Shown here in pieces: positions 1 through 10,720 of a stretch of 64,000 bases of DNA. The DNA comes from Euphorbia lathyris. Taxonomy: Eukaryota > Streptophyta > Magnoliopsida > Malpighiales > Euphorbiaceae. How positions within the stretch are numbered: position 1 is the first letter of the stretch; each line of letters begins with the position of its first letter. A model generated the notes under the pieces. That model ran no database searches. It was not told the DNA's origin and saw nothing but the letters and a program-made list of their open reading frames with translations. The stretch lies in contig NC_088911.1 in assembly GCF_963576675.1 (NCBI RefSeq), forward strand, positions 59,729,756-59,793,755, written 5' to 3'. Position numbers and translations under genes: made by a program.

Positions 1-967
1 ATATCTCTACCCTCAAACCCATCCTTCCTCAACCGGTCTCTATAATTGTATACATGCTTTATTGTTGGGTTATCTTCTGGATGTTTCGTACGAAGTGCCG
101 TCATAATAGCACACGGCTTTGCTTGATACGAACTCATGTCACGCACAATTAGCTTCGCTGTTGGACTAAGACCGCTAATCTGTCGGTGTCCCTCCGCATA
201 AACTATCATTTCATGATTATGCGTACTCAGCTCCCCAACATTAGCAACGATCTGCCAACCCGAAAAATCTTGCAACTGCCTGACTTTTAGCCGAAATGGA
301 CAGCCACACGCTTTAGTTTTTGTTTTCCTACTCCATCTTCTAAGGGAATAGGCAATCCTCTATACCGTTCGCCACGTGAACATCTCAGAAGAGTTTGTTT
401 ACCTCCGTGTTTATGCGAAGAAATAACGATCTCGAAACCATTTTTGATTGCAATGTTTTTCGCCCATTGAATTGCTTCCACATTTGTTTGAAATACCGTG
501 CTCGTTATGAAATAAGGACTATAATCGATTCCGTCGCCAACCCAAACTCTAGCTGCCTCCTGAAAATACATGCAAAACGGACTAATGTTAGATTAGTCGC
601 AAAACGGGTCCTTGGACCTCCTGCACATAGGCAGGCGGGTCCAGGACCCGCCAACATTTAAAGGGAGGCGGGTCCAGAACCCGCCTCCATTCAGACGCGG
701 GCGGGTCACGGACCCGCCCCCCTTAAGACGAGGGCGGGTCCAGGACCCGCCCCCCTTCAGACGAGGGCGGGTCATGGACCCGCCTACGTCTGAACCGGGG
801 CGGGTCCTGGACCCGCCCAAGTCTTAAGGGGGGCGGGTCCGTGACCCGCCCCTCACAAAATTAAAAAAAAATAAAGCAATTTATAACTTAAATTTAAAAA
901 AATTAAAAAAATATTAAATCATTACCTCATCTTCGGAGTTTTCGTGTTCCGGCGTTCTCGGATCCAT
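1..967 (-). pseudogene. MULE transposase, N-terminal part (FAR1-type DNA-binding region)
   Basis: Exon 1 (926-967) encodes a 14-residue acidic start, MDPRTPEHENSEDE, and ends at a GT donor. Exon 2 starts at 559 after a TTTTCAG acceptor and joins in frame. It encodes a FAR1-like region (AIQWAKNIAIKNGFEIV near its start) that should end in a Cys-rich CGCPF motif. That motif is present near 310, but in another frame, so there is a one-base shift around 330. Downstream to position 1 the frame is open and matches the corresponding part of the MULE at 63117-63449 (shared GLSP and QAKPC blocks). The DDE domain lies outside the window. The family is well supported; the copy looks inactive because of the frameshift. 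Confidence 0.75.
634..850. repeat. Seven-unit 33-bp array of a GC-rich palindrome
   Basis: Near-perfect 19-bp palindromes of the form GGCGGGTCC-N-GGACCCGCC start at 634, 667, 700, 733, 766, 799 and 832, exactly 33 bp apart. A degenerate eighth unit lies near 602-620. The centre base and one or two flanking bases vary while the arms stay complementary. The 14-bp spacers vary more. The array lies wholly inside the first intron (560-925) of the MULE gene, in otherwise AT-rich sequence. Confidence 0.95.
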
Positions 968-1281
968 AATTTTTTGTTACGTGCTTTGTTCGGGTGTGAG
1001 AGAGAGAGAGAAGGGTGATTTCAAATTTTTTAAAAAAATAATGGAAGGGGCATAATGGGTATGTAAGGGGCGGGGGCTGTAAAAAAGGGGCGGTGTACGG
1101 TAACGCCCTTTCGGAAATACGGCGCTGTTTAGTCAAGCGTCACTATTTGATTTGGGATCCATTACTATCTGAGCTTGGGCTCACCAAAATCTTTCCTTCC
1201 AGTTTGGGAGGATTCGTGAGAGACCAATAAGGTGAACTTGGATGGATTGATTAAAAATTAGAATAGGTTTTTCTCGCCAAT

Positions 1282-1350
1282 GAGGGTTGGTCTGAGTGGT
1301 AAAGCGTTGAACCTCTGTTTGAAAGGTTTGAGGTTTGATTCCCCACTCTA
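1282..1350 (+). repeat. tRNA-like head, possible SINE remnant
   Basis: A box-A-like motif (TGGTCTGAGTGG, 1288-1299) is followed about 33 bp later by a box-B-like motif (GGTTTGATTCC, 1332-1342), the spacing of an RNA polymerase III promoter. The sequence does not fold as a complete tRNA and has no clear acceptor stem, so a SINE head is more likely than a tRNA gene. No body or poly(A) tail is evident; the next sequence is a MITE fragment. Confidence 0.4.
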
Positions 1351-1394
1351 ATCTTAATAATTAAGATTAATTTTACTTTTAAAGTTAGCAAATT

Positions 1395-1814
1395 TTATTT
1401 TGTTTTTAATTCTATACCAATTACATTTCATTTGGTTCTGAAAAAACAAAATTTACATTTTTTTCTGTGAATTAGTAATAGAATCAGATATGAATATTTT
1501 TAAATTCGACAAACTATTTGAAATTTTTTTGTCCAACCCATACAAAACACGGTGTAATTTTTTAGTTATGTTTATTCATATATTTGTGATTTGTTGCTAA
1601 TGAGAAATGACGCATATATGAAGTGTAGATGACAAAATTAACGAGAAGAAAGACAGTTTGATGAATTATTTTTCAAACTGACCCAACTTACGAACATTAC
1701 GAGTAAAATTGCTCTTGGTTGCCAACATGAAATGTAAAGTTGCATCATTTTAGACGTTAGAGGGTAAAATTGCTCATAACTCTTAACGTTAAGGGTATTT
1801 TTACACTTTATCCC
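1395..1814. mobile_element. Truncated MULE-type MITE, same family as 29789-30340
   Basis: Read on the opposite strand, this segment matches the centre and one arm of the element at 29789-30340, including the core around 1570-1680 and the terminal blocks of repeated ACGTTA-type motifs. It ends with the proper terminus TTTATCCC at 1814. The other arm is missing; homology fades near 1395. With 1109-1281 and 1815-2009, which show nothing recognisable, it fills the gap before the LTR element. Confidence 0.65.
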
Positions 1815-2009
1815 ATATGAATTAAGGCTCAAATTGTCAATGTAGCTCAAATTGAAATTTCGACACTAATTCAATTTTTGAAGTTTGTAATATTTAATAA
1901 ATTCACCTAAATTTAATAAATTTTTAAGTATTTTTTGATATATTACAAATTTTGTAAGTATTAAAGCTAATTGTATTTAAGCTAATTTGTCAAATATTGC
2001 TAACTTTAG

Positions 2010-2427
2010 TGAAGGATAATCTTTAACCTCTAAGGGACGGGTAATGAACCCGGATCTATTAATAAATATACAACGGATATATGTTTACCTCTTAAGTGCA
2101 GATTCGTTGATTTGCAGCATAAGAAACAAACAATGACTCCGTATCACCAATCTAGATGAATTACACCAAAGAAGCAATCGCCGTAGGTTCACGAACTAAG
2201 AACGCACAAGAGTGGAGCGACGACTTGTGAAGGGAGAGAATGGAGGAATTGCCTTTTGCAGTCTTAGCAATATTTGTTGTGTTCTCTGTGTATTGTCTAT
2301 TACCTTTAGTCTCCCTTAACTTTCTATTTATAGCTAAGCTAAACCCTAATCTCTAATCCATAAGGTTATTGACAGGCTTAATGGACTAGTGCTGGGCTAA
2401 GACCTATTTAGTTCATTAATTCCTACA
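2010..2427 (-). repeat. 3' LTR of the small LTR element
   Basis: On the minus strand it starts TGTAGGAATTAATG and ends near CCTTCA. It shares the segment around AATCTTTAACCT and the TCCATAAGGTTA block with 3579-4019. Confidence 0.8.
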
Positions 2428-3578
2428 TCTCCCACTCGCACGTAATAGAAACATACTCCATTACTCCGGCTCGTTCATACTCGCAAATAGTTCGTACAAC
2501 TGACATACCATCAAGAACTCAAACGAAGGGGTACACTTATCCCTTAGTGAGTCTTTGAGCGACAACTTATGACGCATCACCTAGGTCATGAGCTAAATCT
2601 TTCGAAGATAAAAAACAGACATTGATCTATTTCTTTAAGGAACAAAGCATTCACGAAAAAACAATATTTCAGATTACGTGTGTATATGACTTATTGGTCA
2701 CACAATATGCAAACAAATTATAATGGTATATATATATATATATATGCAAAAGATGTCATATATTTGAAAATAATCTTTGATTCGTAATCACATATTGATA
2801 ATCATTTAATTAGAAAAATCTCTAATAATTATTTTTAAAAAAGGAAAATACACGTCTATTCATAAATCTATTATATATAATATCTAAAAATTAAAAAGTA
2901 TAATTAATCATCTTTTAATTTAACTTTTAATGAGAAACACGTCTTTGAAAAATAATTTTTAGAATCTGAAAAAAGTTTTAGTTTGTTGACACTAATTTTT
3001 AATTTATGTAATTTTTTAGGCATTTTAAAATAATTTTTAAAGATTAAAAACAATTTCAGAATGCTAAATAAGTTAGTATTAATTATTTTGTTTATCCAAA
3101 AATAAATTAAAAATTATAGAAACACCCTCAAAATATTTCAAGCATACATGGAAAAAAATGAAGCCGAGATGACGATAGGAGGTGCCGAACGTGCGCGCGA
3201 TAACATGCGGCACGTGCAGGCCATGTGCCGCCCTCTAGACGGATTCTGACGGTGCAAATTTGGCCAGTGGGGGGTTTTCGGGGTCTGGGAGTTCGATTGA
3301 GTGGCCGGTTTTGGGTTTTGAGGGTCGGAAATTGGGGAACGATGCAAACATCCTCCTTCCCATGCACATTAAATTGGAAAAACGCGGCAGAAAAAATTCC
3401 AACAGTCTTAGGATGATTTTTAACGAACCAAAATCATCCGAAAACACAAAAAAACATATAGAACAAGGCATGACTCAACCACACATACAAATATTCATTC
3501 ATACTAATCAAAAGAATCAATAATCATGCAAAAGGGTTCCTAATAGACGGAACACAGAGCTAATGACTTTGATACTAA

Positions 3579-4019
3579 TGAAAGATAATCTTTAACCTAT
3601 AAGTGACGCATAACAAACCTGGATCTATCAATAAATATACAATAGATATAGACTTACATTTTGTAGTACAGATCCGTTGATTTGCAGCGGAAGAAACAAA
3701 CTGTGGCTCTGTATCACCGATCTAGATGAAGGCTACATCAAAGGAGCAACCACTGCAGGTTCATAAACTAAGAACGTACACCAATACCAAAGAGGGAGGG
3801 GGGGGGGGGGGACAGCTTGTCAAGGGATTGAAGAAAGGAATTGCCTTTTACAGTCTTAGCAGTATTTTTTGTGTTCTCTATATATTACATATTAGATTTA
3901 TCCTCATTTAGCTATCTATTTATAGTTAGGCTAAACTCCAATCCCTAATCCATAAGGTTACAAACAAGCTTAATAGATTGATATTAGAAGAAAATCCATT
4001 TAATCCATTAATTCCTACG
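3579..4019 (-). repeat. 5' LTR of the small LTR element
   Basis: Homologous to 2010-2427 along its whole length. It contains an extra G-rich run (G14 at about 3798-3811). A degenerate tRNA-Met primer-binding site follows it on the minus strand. Confidence 0.8.
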
Positions 4020-4302
4020 TTTAAAATTAATACTTAAATTTCAATTTGTTATTATGTCCGTCAACTATAATACCATTTTGACCATTAATTCATTAAATAA
4101 TAAAAAATGATGGACCATTGAATAGTCAATTTTATTGGAATATTATTTGGGTGGAGGTAAAAGTTTTAGTAGGTTATATTAAAGAAAAGTTCTAAAAAAT
4201 TATATTTTTTGGAACTAAAAATAACTTACAATTAACCTTTATTAATTTCCATTTAACTTTTACACTCTTCTACGAACAAGGTTTTACTTATCTAATTTTC
4301 TA

Positions 4303-6073
4303 GGGTTAATTATAAAAATGGGTCAAATGGGAGGTTCATTTACATATTTAACCCATTTACTCAACCTACTGCATATCTAGACTGATTTTGTGTGACTTTC
4401 CGATAATACTCTCAATATTTACGCGCGTCTCGCCCCCTCCCCGCCTGACTTCGCAGATTCCATATTATGCGAAGCATGCGAGCTAATGTTTGGGTTTATA
4501 TGCGAAGCCTGCGAATCTAATGTTTGATTTACTTGATGAATTTACGCGCAATCGAAGCCTGCGAAGCTAAAGTTTGGTTTACTTGATGAATTTAGTTCGC
4601 ATATGCGAAGCCTGGATGTGTTTTGAAGCTAATTCGCGAAGTGGTATATAACAAAAAATGGCAAACAACAACGGATTCTAACATTAAAATCATAACATTA
4701 TCAAAATTTACAACAAGATTGCCACAATAACAACATCAAAATTTACAACAAGATTGCCACAATAAACTCCTAACAAAGCACATTCACTCCTAAAATGGTT
4801 GGTTAGTAGAGATTGTGCCAGTAATCCGGTACCAATTTTGAATCGGATGAGTAATCTTGGTGTGCACCGTGAGACACATCCATCCCAAAAGGTCTGGACT
4901 TCCATTTCTCATCCCAAAAGGTCTAGACTTCCAGACCTTTTGGGATGAGAAATGGAAATCCATACCTTTTGGGATGGATGTGTCCCATGGTGTACACCAA
5001 TATTACTCATCCGCTTCAAAATTGGTACCGGATTATTGGCACAATCTCTCCTAACCAACTATTTTAGGAGTGAATGTGCCAATCTTGAGGGAAATTTCTC
5101 CATGTACAGGAAGGAAAGTTATCTCCCCTGCATCCTGAGATGCCGCCTTCTAGAAAGGGATGTTATGTAATCAACCACCTTCAGAAAAAATTAATCGTGT
5201 TAGGCAGGGAAAAAGACGATTTTGGCTTCACGAAATGAGGATTAGCGAAGCATGCGAATGTAAATGTGCAGGGAAAGAGGTGATTTTACTTCGCTAATCG
5301 ATGTTTTCGCGAGGTATGCGAAGTCTGAAACGTGACGATCTACGTCGCATATCGATGCTTTCGCAAAGTCTGCGAGTCAAATTATGAACTTTTCTACTCA
5401 CAGACTTCGCGAAATAATCAATTCGCGAAGCAGAACCATACCTTTCAGGCTCTTTCTCTTCGCAGATCTTCACGAAATCATCGATTCACGAAGTAGATCG
5501 TCATGTTTTAGGCTCTTTCTCTTCGCAAATCTTCGCGAAATCATCGATTCACGAAGTGTATTCATGATAAAACGCAGAAAAAACAACAGATACTTATATT
5601 TTTCGCGCCTTTCACCCTTAAAAGCGACAATAACAATATGATAAACTGGGAAAAACGAAGAAAATAACGTAGAATAACCATTTCTTTGATGGTAACAAAA
5701 AGAAAGAAACCAAGTAACGAACAGGAAGATGAAGAACCATGACTTCGTTTTCTAGGATTAGGAAGTTGCAGAATCAAGAGATGAAGAGAGGAAAAAGAGA
5801 AATTCATTGTGATTTGGCGAAATGGTGCAGATTTCGTGCAATTTAAAGGAAGAAAGGAAGATCAAAAGTCTTGAAATCATTAATGGAGGAGCCAACTTTT
5901 TGCGTAACCAAAGAGATGGGGGGGGAGCGGCCGTTCGCGTTGTGGTGGGAAGTGGGAAGGTTAGGGGTATTATGGGAAAGTCACACAAAATCAGTCTAGA
6001 TATGTAGTAGGTTGAGTAAATGGGTTAAATATGTAAATGGGCCTCCCATTTGACCTAGCTTTGTAATTTTCCC
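4303..6073. mobile_element. Non-autonomous MULE with inner foldback
   Basis: A 9-bp target duplication AATTTTCTA occurs at 4294-4302 and 6074-6082. Terminal inverted repeats of about 115 bp (4303-4420 and about 5955-6073) share long identical blocks. Inside, a Tsp-type motif family built on TTCGCGAAG and GCGAAGCCTGCGAA recurs at 4440-4640 and 5220-5560, like subterminal transposase-binding repeats. There is no transposase. The ORFs inside are short and not convincing; a captured gene fragment is possible but not recognised. Confidence 0.9.
4781..5076. repeat. Long palindrome inside the MULE
   Basis: Two arms of about 140 bp (4781-4919 and 4937-5076) are near reverse complements around a short spacer. 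CCCAAAAGGTCTGGACTTCC on the left is matched by its complement on the right. It could form a long hairpin in RNA. Confidence 0.9.
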
Positions 6074-6082
6074 AATTTTCTA

Positions 6083-6596
6083 TTATTTAAGATCCTATTA
6101 TCTCCATCTAAACAAAGTTTTAAACAAAAAGGGATTCCCAACACCATCTTTGAGGAGGGTGATATTTTCTTTATTGGAAAGGGAAGAATGTGGTTGGATA
6201 CTTTTCATTTAGTAGTATAAGGTGGTTTTTTTTTTCTCCTTTGTAAACTAGGTTTGAGTTTAATATTTATTTTCTTCTACAAGTTTCAAGCTTTCCTCTT
6301 GCAGATAAATTCGGACTAAAATTGAGAATATTAAATAATGAAATCAGGATTTAATTTGATTTTTTTTTTCAACTTAAGAGCTATTTGGTACACAAAAAAT
6401 ATACATCGGAATGAGAATGAAACTAGTTGATTCCTTGTACGATGTTTGATATATTTCTTAATGAAAATCACATTCCCCTAAACATGAGAATCATGATTCA
6501 TTTCTTCCGTTAATTAAATTTCATTCTCATGTCTTTATTAAATTCAATTTAAAAAAAAAATAATAACTAATATATATATATATATATATATATATA
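6083..6596. other. Non-coding, ends in a (TA)n tract
   Basis: AT-rich sequence without a credible ORF. The last about 27 bp (6570-6596) are a (TA)n microsatellite that forms the left flank of the large MULE. TA-rich sequence also flanks its right end. Confidence 0.7.
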
Positions 6597-6764
6597 GGGG
6601 AGGGATCAAGTGAGAACCCTCCCTTAGGTGAGGACACTTTCATAGGTGAGAACCAATTAAAACTACGCCGTTTTGGTCATTCTACAAAACACCTGCTATT
6701 CCAATCAACAAATCGTGCAAATCACTCACAGTAAAATCACGATAAAAAAACGCTCAAATCCCTC

Positions 6765-6900
6765 ACATCTTCTCCATCACCGTTCTTCATCATCGTTCTT
6801 CATCAGCGATCTTCATCATCATTATTCATCAGCGATATCCATCATCTTCTCCATCATCGTTCTCCATCATCGTTCTCCATCATCGTTCTTCATCGTTCCG
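6765..6900 (+). repeat. Imperfect CATCATCGTTCT minisatellite
   Basis: Variants of CCATCATCGTTCT and TTCATCAGCGAT repeat for about 130 bp in the presumed 5' leader of the transposase gene. The reading frame through it is low-complexity and probably not coding. Confidence 0.8.
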
Positions 6901-7142
6901 TCAATTAGATCGGCCTCCTTTCTCATCGTTTCGTCATTAAACACTCCAAAAATAATCTGAAATCGCAAATCAGATTAAGAAAAAACGATCTACAATCAAA
7001 GAAATAGCATCAATCAGGTAATTTTATCTCCAACAACTATAAATGAATATTAAATTGTATTCTGTTTTCTATGTTTATAATTATTCAGAAATTGCTTAAA
7101 TCTGAAACAGATTGGAAATCATTCAGATTCTATTACGAAACA

Positions 7143-9825
7143 ATGGAATTGCATGAAATAATAGACAATGATCTACAGGATAATGATGATAACCATGAAA
7201 TTTCTCTGTCTTCAACTATTGAAAGAGGAACAAAAGAATGGAAGCCATGTTACTCTCCGGAAAAAATACCTATTGTAGGAACAAAATTTAATACTATTGA
7301 TGAGGGTATTGAATTTTACAAAGCATATGCCACTGAAGCAGGATTTAATATTAGAAAATCTACAGTTAAAAAAAGAACACAAATGTTGTGATTTTTCAAC
7401 ACTATTTGTGCAATAAAGCAGGCCATAAGCAGAAAAAAATGTTGAAGATACTGAAGGACAAAAACCGAGAAGAAGATTAATCACACGTGTTGGATGCCAA
7501 ACACAAATTGTTTTAAAGTACTACAATGATGGAAAATATATTGTCTATCGTTTAAAAGATGAACATACACACCCACTTTACAGTCCACGTTGTATGAAAT
7601 TTCAAAAACAGAGAAGAAAACTGACAATACTACACAAGAAGTTGATTGTTGATAATTCTAAGGTGAGTCATATTCTAAATTTACTTTCCTAACAACATCT
7701 ACAATGTTTTCAAATTGTATTTACTTTCTTTATAAAATCTGTTCATGTGTTTTATGTAGATGAATGTCGGACCCGTAAGAACGTACAGACAAATAAAAGA
7801 AAATGTTGGAGGATACAACAATGTAGGAGCATCTAAGCAGGATTTCAAAAACTTCCACAGAGATTTAAAGGCTTACATTTATGAGTCAGATGCCCAAATG
7901 TTTATTGACATTTTCAACAAGAAAAAACTTCTGTGGTCTGCTTTTTTTTCGACTTTGATATGGATGAAGACGATCATCTCTGCAGAGTTTTATGGGCAGA
8001 CCTCATTTGTAGAAAGAATTATGCTCTATTTGGTGATATGGTATGTTTTGACACAACATACCAAACAAACAGGTATTATATTACATGTACCAATTTCTTA
8101 TTGCAAAGTTCTAAATATTTATTTGCATGTTCTAATATCTTATTGGCATGTTCTAAAATCTTATTCTTATATTCTTAAAAAGTTTTCTTATTTACAAATA
8201 TTTGTATATTATTTCCACAGATATAACATGATCTTTGGCCCATTTACTAGAGTAGACCACCACAAAAAATGTGTTACGTTCGCTGCTTGTTTCATTGCTA
8301 AAGAAGATATTGCATCATTTGAGTGGGTTTTCAAAACGTTTCTTAACGCAATGGGAAGCAATGAACCTACGTGCTTAATAACAGATCAAGATCCAGCAAT
8401 GAAGATTTCAATAAAAAATGTTTTCCAAAAAACAGAACATAGATTCTGCATGTGGCACATTATGAAAAAGATGAATGATAAATTAGGTAAGCCTTCTAAA
8501 GCTTTGTTTACAATTAAAAATTTTACTGCTTGATTGTTCTACTATATGTTTTGATCAGCTATTAAATTATATGTTCCAATATATTATTGGCATGTTAAAA
8601 ATATTTGTATATTATGAAGATACTTACTGATTTTTTTAACAGGTCGTGCAATTATGCAAGAAACCAATTTCTTAAAAAGGATTCAACCAATTGTCTGGAG
8701 TGTTGAGATTGAACCTGAAGAATTTGATGAAAAATGAAAAGCAGTCATTTCAGAGTTTAATTTGGAAAAACATGAATGGCGATGTCAAATATTTGAAATC
8801 AGAAAAATGTGGATTCCAACGTACTTTAGGGACTTATTCCTAGGAGGAATTATGAGAACTACATCAAGGTCAGAGAGTGAGAACAACTTTTTCACTGCTT
8901 TTACAAATTCTCATTTAAGTCTTGTAGAATTTTATTTGAGATTTGATAGTGCAATGGATGCACAAAGGCATAACCAAGCTCACAATGACAATGATGCCAA
9001 ACATAAAAGACTTGTATGCAAAACACCAATAGGTATTGAAACACATGGAGCTGATGTTTATACAACTACTGTCTTTTATGAGTTTCAGGAAGAGGTTTGT
9101 AATGGTTCTTTCTTTTGTGGAATAGACGGATTCTATAAACAACCTCCTTTCGAAATTTACACTATCAAAGAGCAAAGGACATCAAAAAACTTTCAGGTTA
9201 TGTACAGCAGCATTGAAGACGAAAAAAATGTTCGTGCAAAAAGTTTGAAAGACAAGGCTTACCATGTAGACACATGGTGTGGGTTTGGAAGGCAAAAATG
9301 CTTGAATCAATTCCTAACAGGTATGTGCTTAACAGATGGACTACATTAGCTACAAGTAAAAAAAACATCAATCTGCACGGAAATCTTATGGAAGAATGTG
9401 CTGCTACAATTGATAAGAAAACATTGATGAATCAACTATGGTCAGAGATTAATGTTTGTGTCTATTTAGCTCAAGATAATGAGGAAAATATAAAGGATCT
9501 TGTGAAGAAATTTCAAGGAATCAGAATGGATTTAGAAGCTAACATCACTCAAAAAGACACTGAGAAAAACAGAACTCTTACAAAAAATCAAGACATTGAA
9601 ATGTTGATTGGAACTAGTATACCAACTGAAATTAATGTCAAAGCACCAAAAATATCAAAGAACAAAGGTACATGTGTACATATTCCAAAAGGAAATAGTG
9701 ATAAAAGATTGAAGAGTGAAAGAGAGAAAGTTGATGAGGAAAACCAGAAAAAAGAGAGGTTATGCAGAGTCTGTAAACAGCTTGCTAACCATGATAGCAG
9801 AAACTATCCAGGAAAAGAGAACTAA
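7143..9825 (+). pseudogene. MULE transposase of FAR1-related type (FAR1, DDE, SWIM, zinc knuckle)
   Basis: The start is probably the ATG at 7143 (MELHEI). The order is: FAR1 region (VGTKFNTIDEGIEFYKAYA); an intron after about 7660; a second exon from 7760; an intron about 8072-8220; a third exon ending near 8487; and a last exon from 8643. DDE acidic residues are visible in FDTTYQTNR, TDQDPAM and SESENNFF. The SWIM finger CSCKKFERQGLPCRH is near 9225. A C-terminal knuckle (CRVCKQLANHDSRNY) has Tyr where the last Cys is expected. Frameshifts lie near 7390-7440, 7925 and 9220, and a TGA replaces a codon near 8735. The copy cannot encode a full transposase. It converges on the protease gene. Confidence 0.88.
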
Positions 9826-10720
9826 TCTCTTATATTGTTTAGAACATATGATATATTTTTTAGAACATATGATACATGTTTTAGAATAACGATTTAATCT
9901 TTCCAATATACAATTTATTGTCACAAAATTATTATTTTTTTCTATGTAAGAAGCTGAAAATTTGTTATATTTATTTCTCTAAATTTTGTTATTTTTATTC
10001 CTCTATCTTTTTACCCGTATTTCATTCAATGACATAATTATCATATTTCAAAGTATTATAAGTATAATAATTATTTCATGTTCCTCTATCTTTTTATCTA
10101 TATTTCATCCAATTTATGACGTGTGCCATAATTATCACATTTTAAGTATTATAAATATGATCATTATGACATATATCATAAATCTTGATGACAAAATGAA
10201 TCTAACATGTTTATAGTGGATATAAACATGTATAGCAGTAAAATTTAACTTCAAGCTTCTCATGCTATTCTGATGAATTTCCATATGCCTATTGGCATTC
10301 TATAGATAATTAACTATACTATTCTATTGGACTGTCCCCTAAGTGCAAGAGCTACTGGCCTCGGGATCAGTTCTTCTTACACATTTTGTTAAACAAGCCT
10401 CTAAACTGCACATCTTTCCACTCTAAACAAATATATCCAATCTACACTTCATTGCTATTATCAAAATCGTGTATGTTCCAAAAAATATGTTTTACGTTCC
10501 AAATAATATGTCTTATGTTCTAACATATATAACATGTTAAAAAATAAAACACAAAGTTTGCCAACAGAAACTTCTACAATATATTTGACAAAAATTACAA
10601 TAACTATCCCATATAAATTACAAATTATAACTAACTGAACTAATAATACTTGTACAAAAAATATTCTAAAATTCTAAAATACAATGCTAAAAATATTTAC
10701 AGCAATTACATAATATAAAA
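9826..10720. other. Non-coding gap between convergent genes of the MULE
   Basis: AT-rich, with the element-wide TTTTAGAACA motif at 9840-9890 and related TATGTTCCAAAA motifs at 10468-10540. It holds the 3' ends of both genes and no credible ORF. Confidence 0.7.

Larger units (their letters stand above)
1..1108 (-). mobile_element. 5' end of a Mutator-like element, cut by the window edge
   Basis: The transposase gene runs on the minus strand and leaves the window at position 1. The outer end of the element is placed at 1108: read inward on the minus strand it starts GGGCGTTACC and continues with C-rich blocks that resemble, block by block, the terminus of the MULE at 60789. The second terminus and target duplication are outside the window, so the boundary rests on this similarity. 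The candidate 9-bp flank is 1109-1117. Confidence 0.7.
2010..4019 (-). mobile_element. Small non-coding LTR retrotransposon, minus orientation
   Basis: Two direct repeats (2010-2427 and 3579-4019) flank about 1.15 kb of internal DNA. On the minus strand the 5' LTR (3579-4019) is followed by a degenerate initiator-Met primer-binding site (3556-3578, resembling TGGTATCAGAGC). The 3' LTR (2010-2427) is preceded by a purine tract GAGTGGGAGA (2428-2437). Flanks TTTAG and TTTAA are consistent with a 5-bp duplication with one mismatch. No gag or pol is seen; the internal part has a GC-richer patch (3170-3330) of unknown origin. Size and structure suggest a TRIM or a deleted copia-type element. The two repeats have diverged noticeably, so it is old. 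Confidence 0.8.

Noticed and set aside
634..850. CRISPR-like array
   Set aside because: Regular units, but plant nuclear context, palindromic GC units, similar short spacers and no cas genes. It is a minisatellite in a MULE intron.
1282..1350. Functional tRNA gene
   Set aside because: Box A and B are recognisable, but acceptor and anticodon stems do not form.
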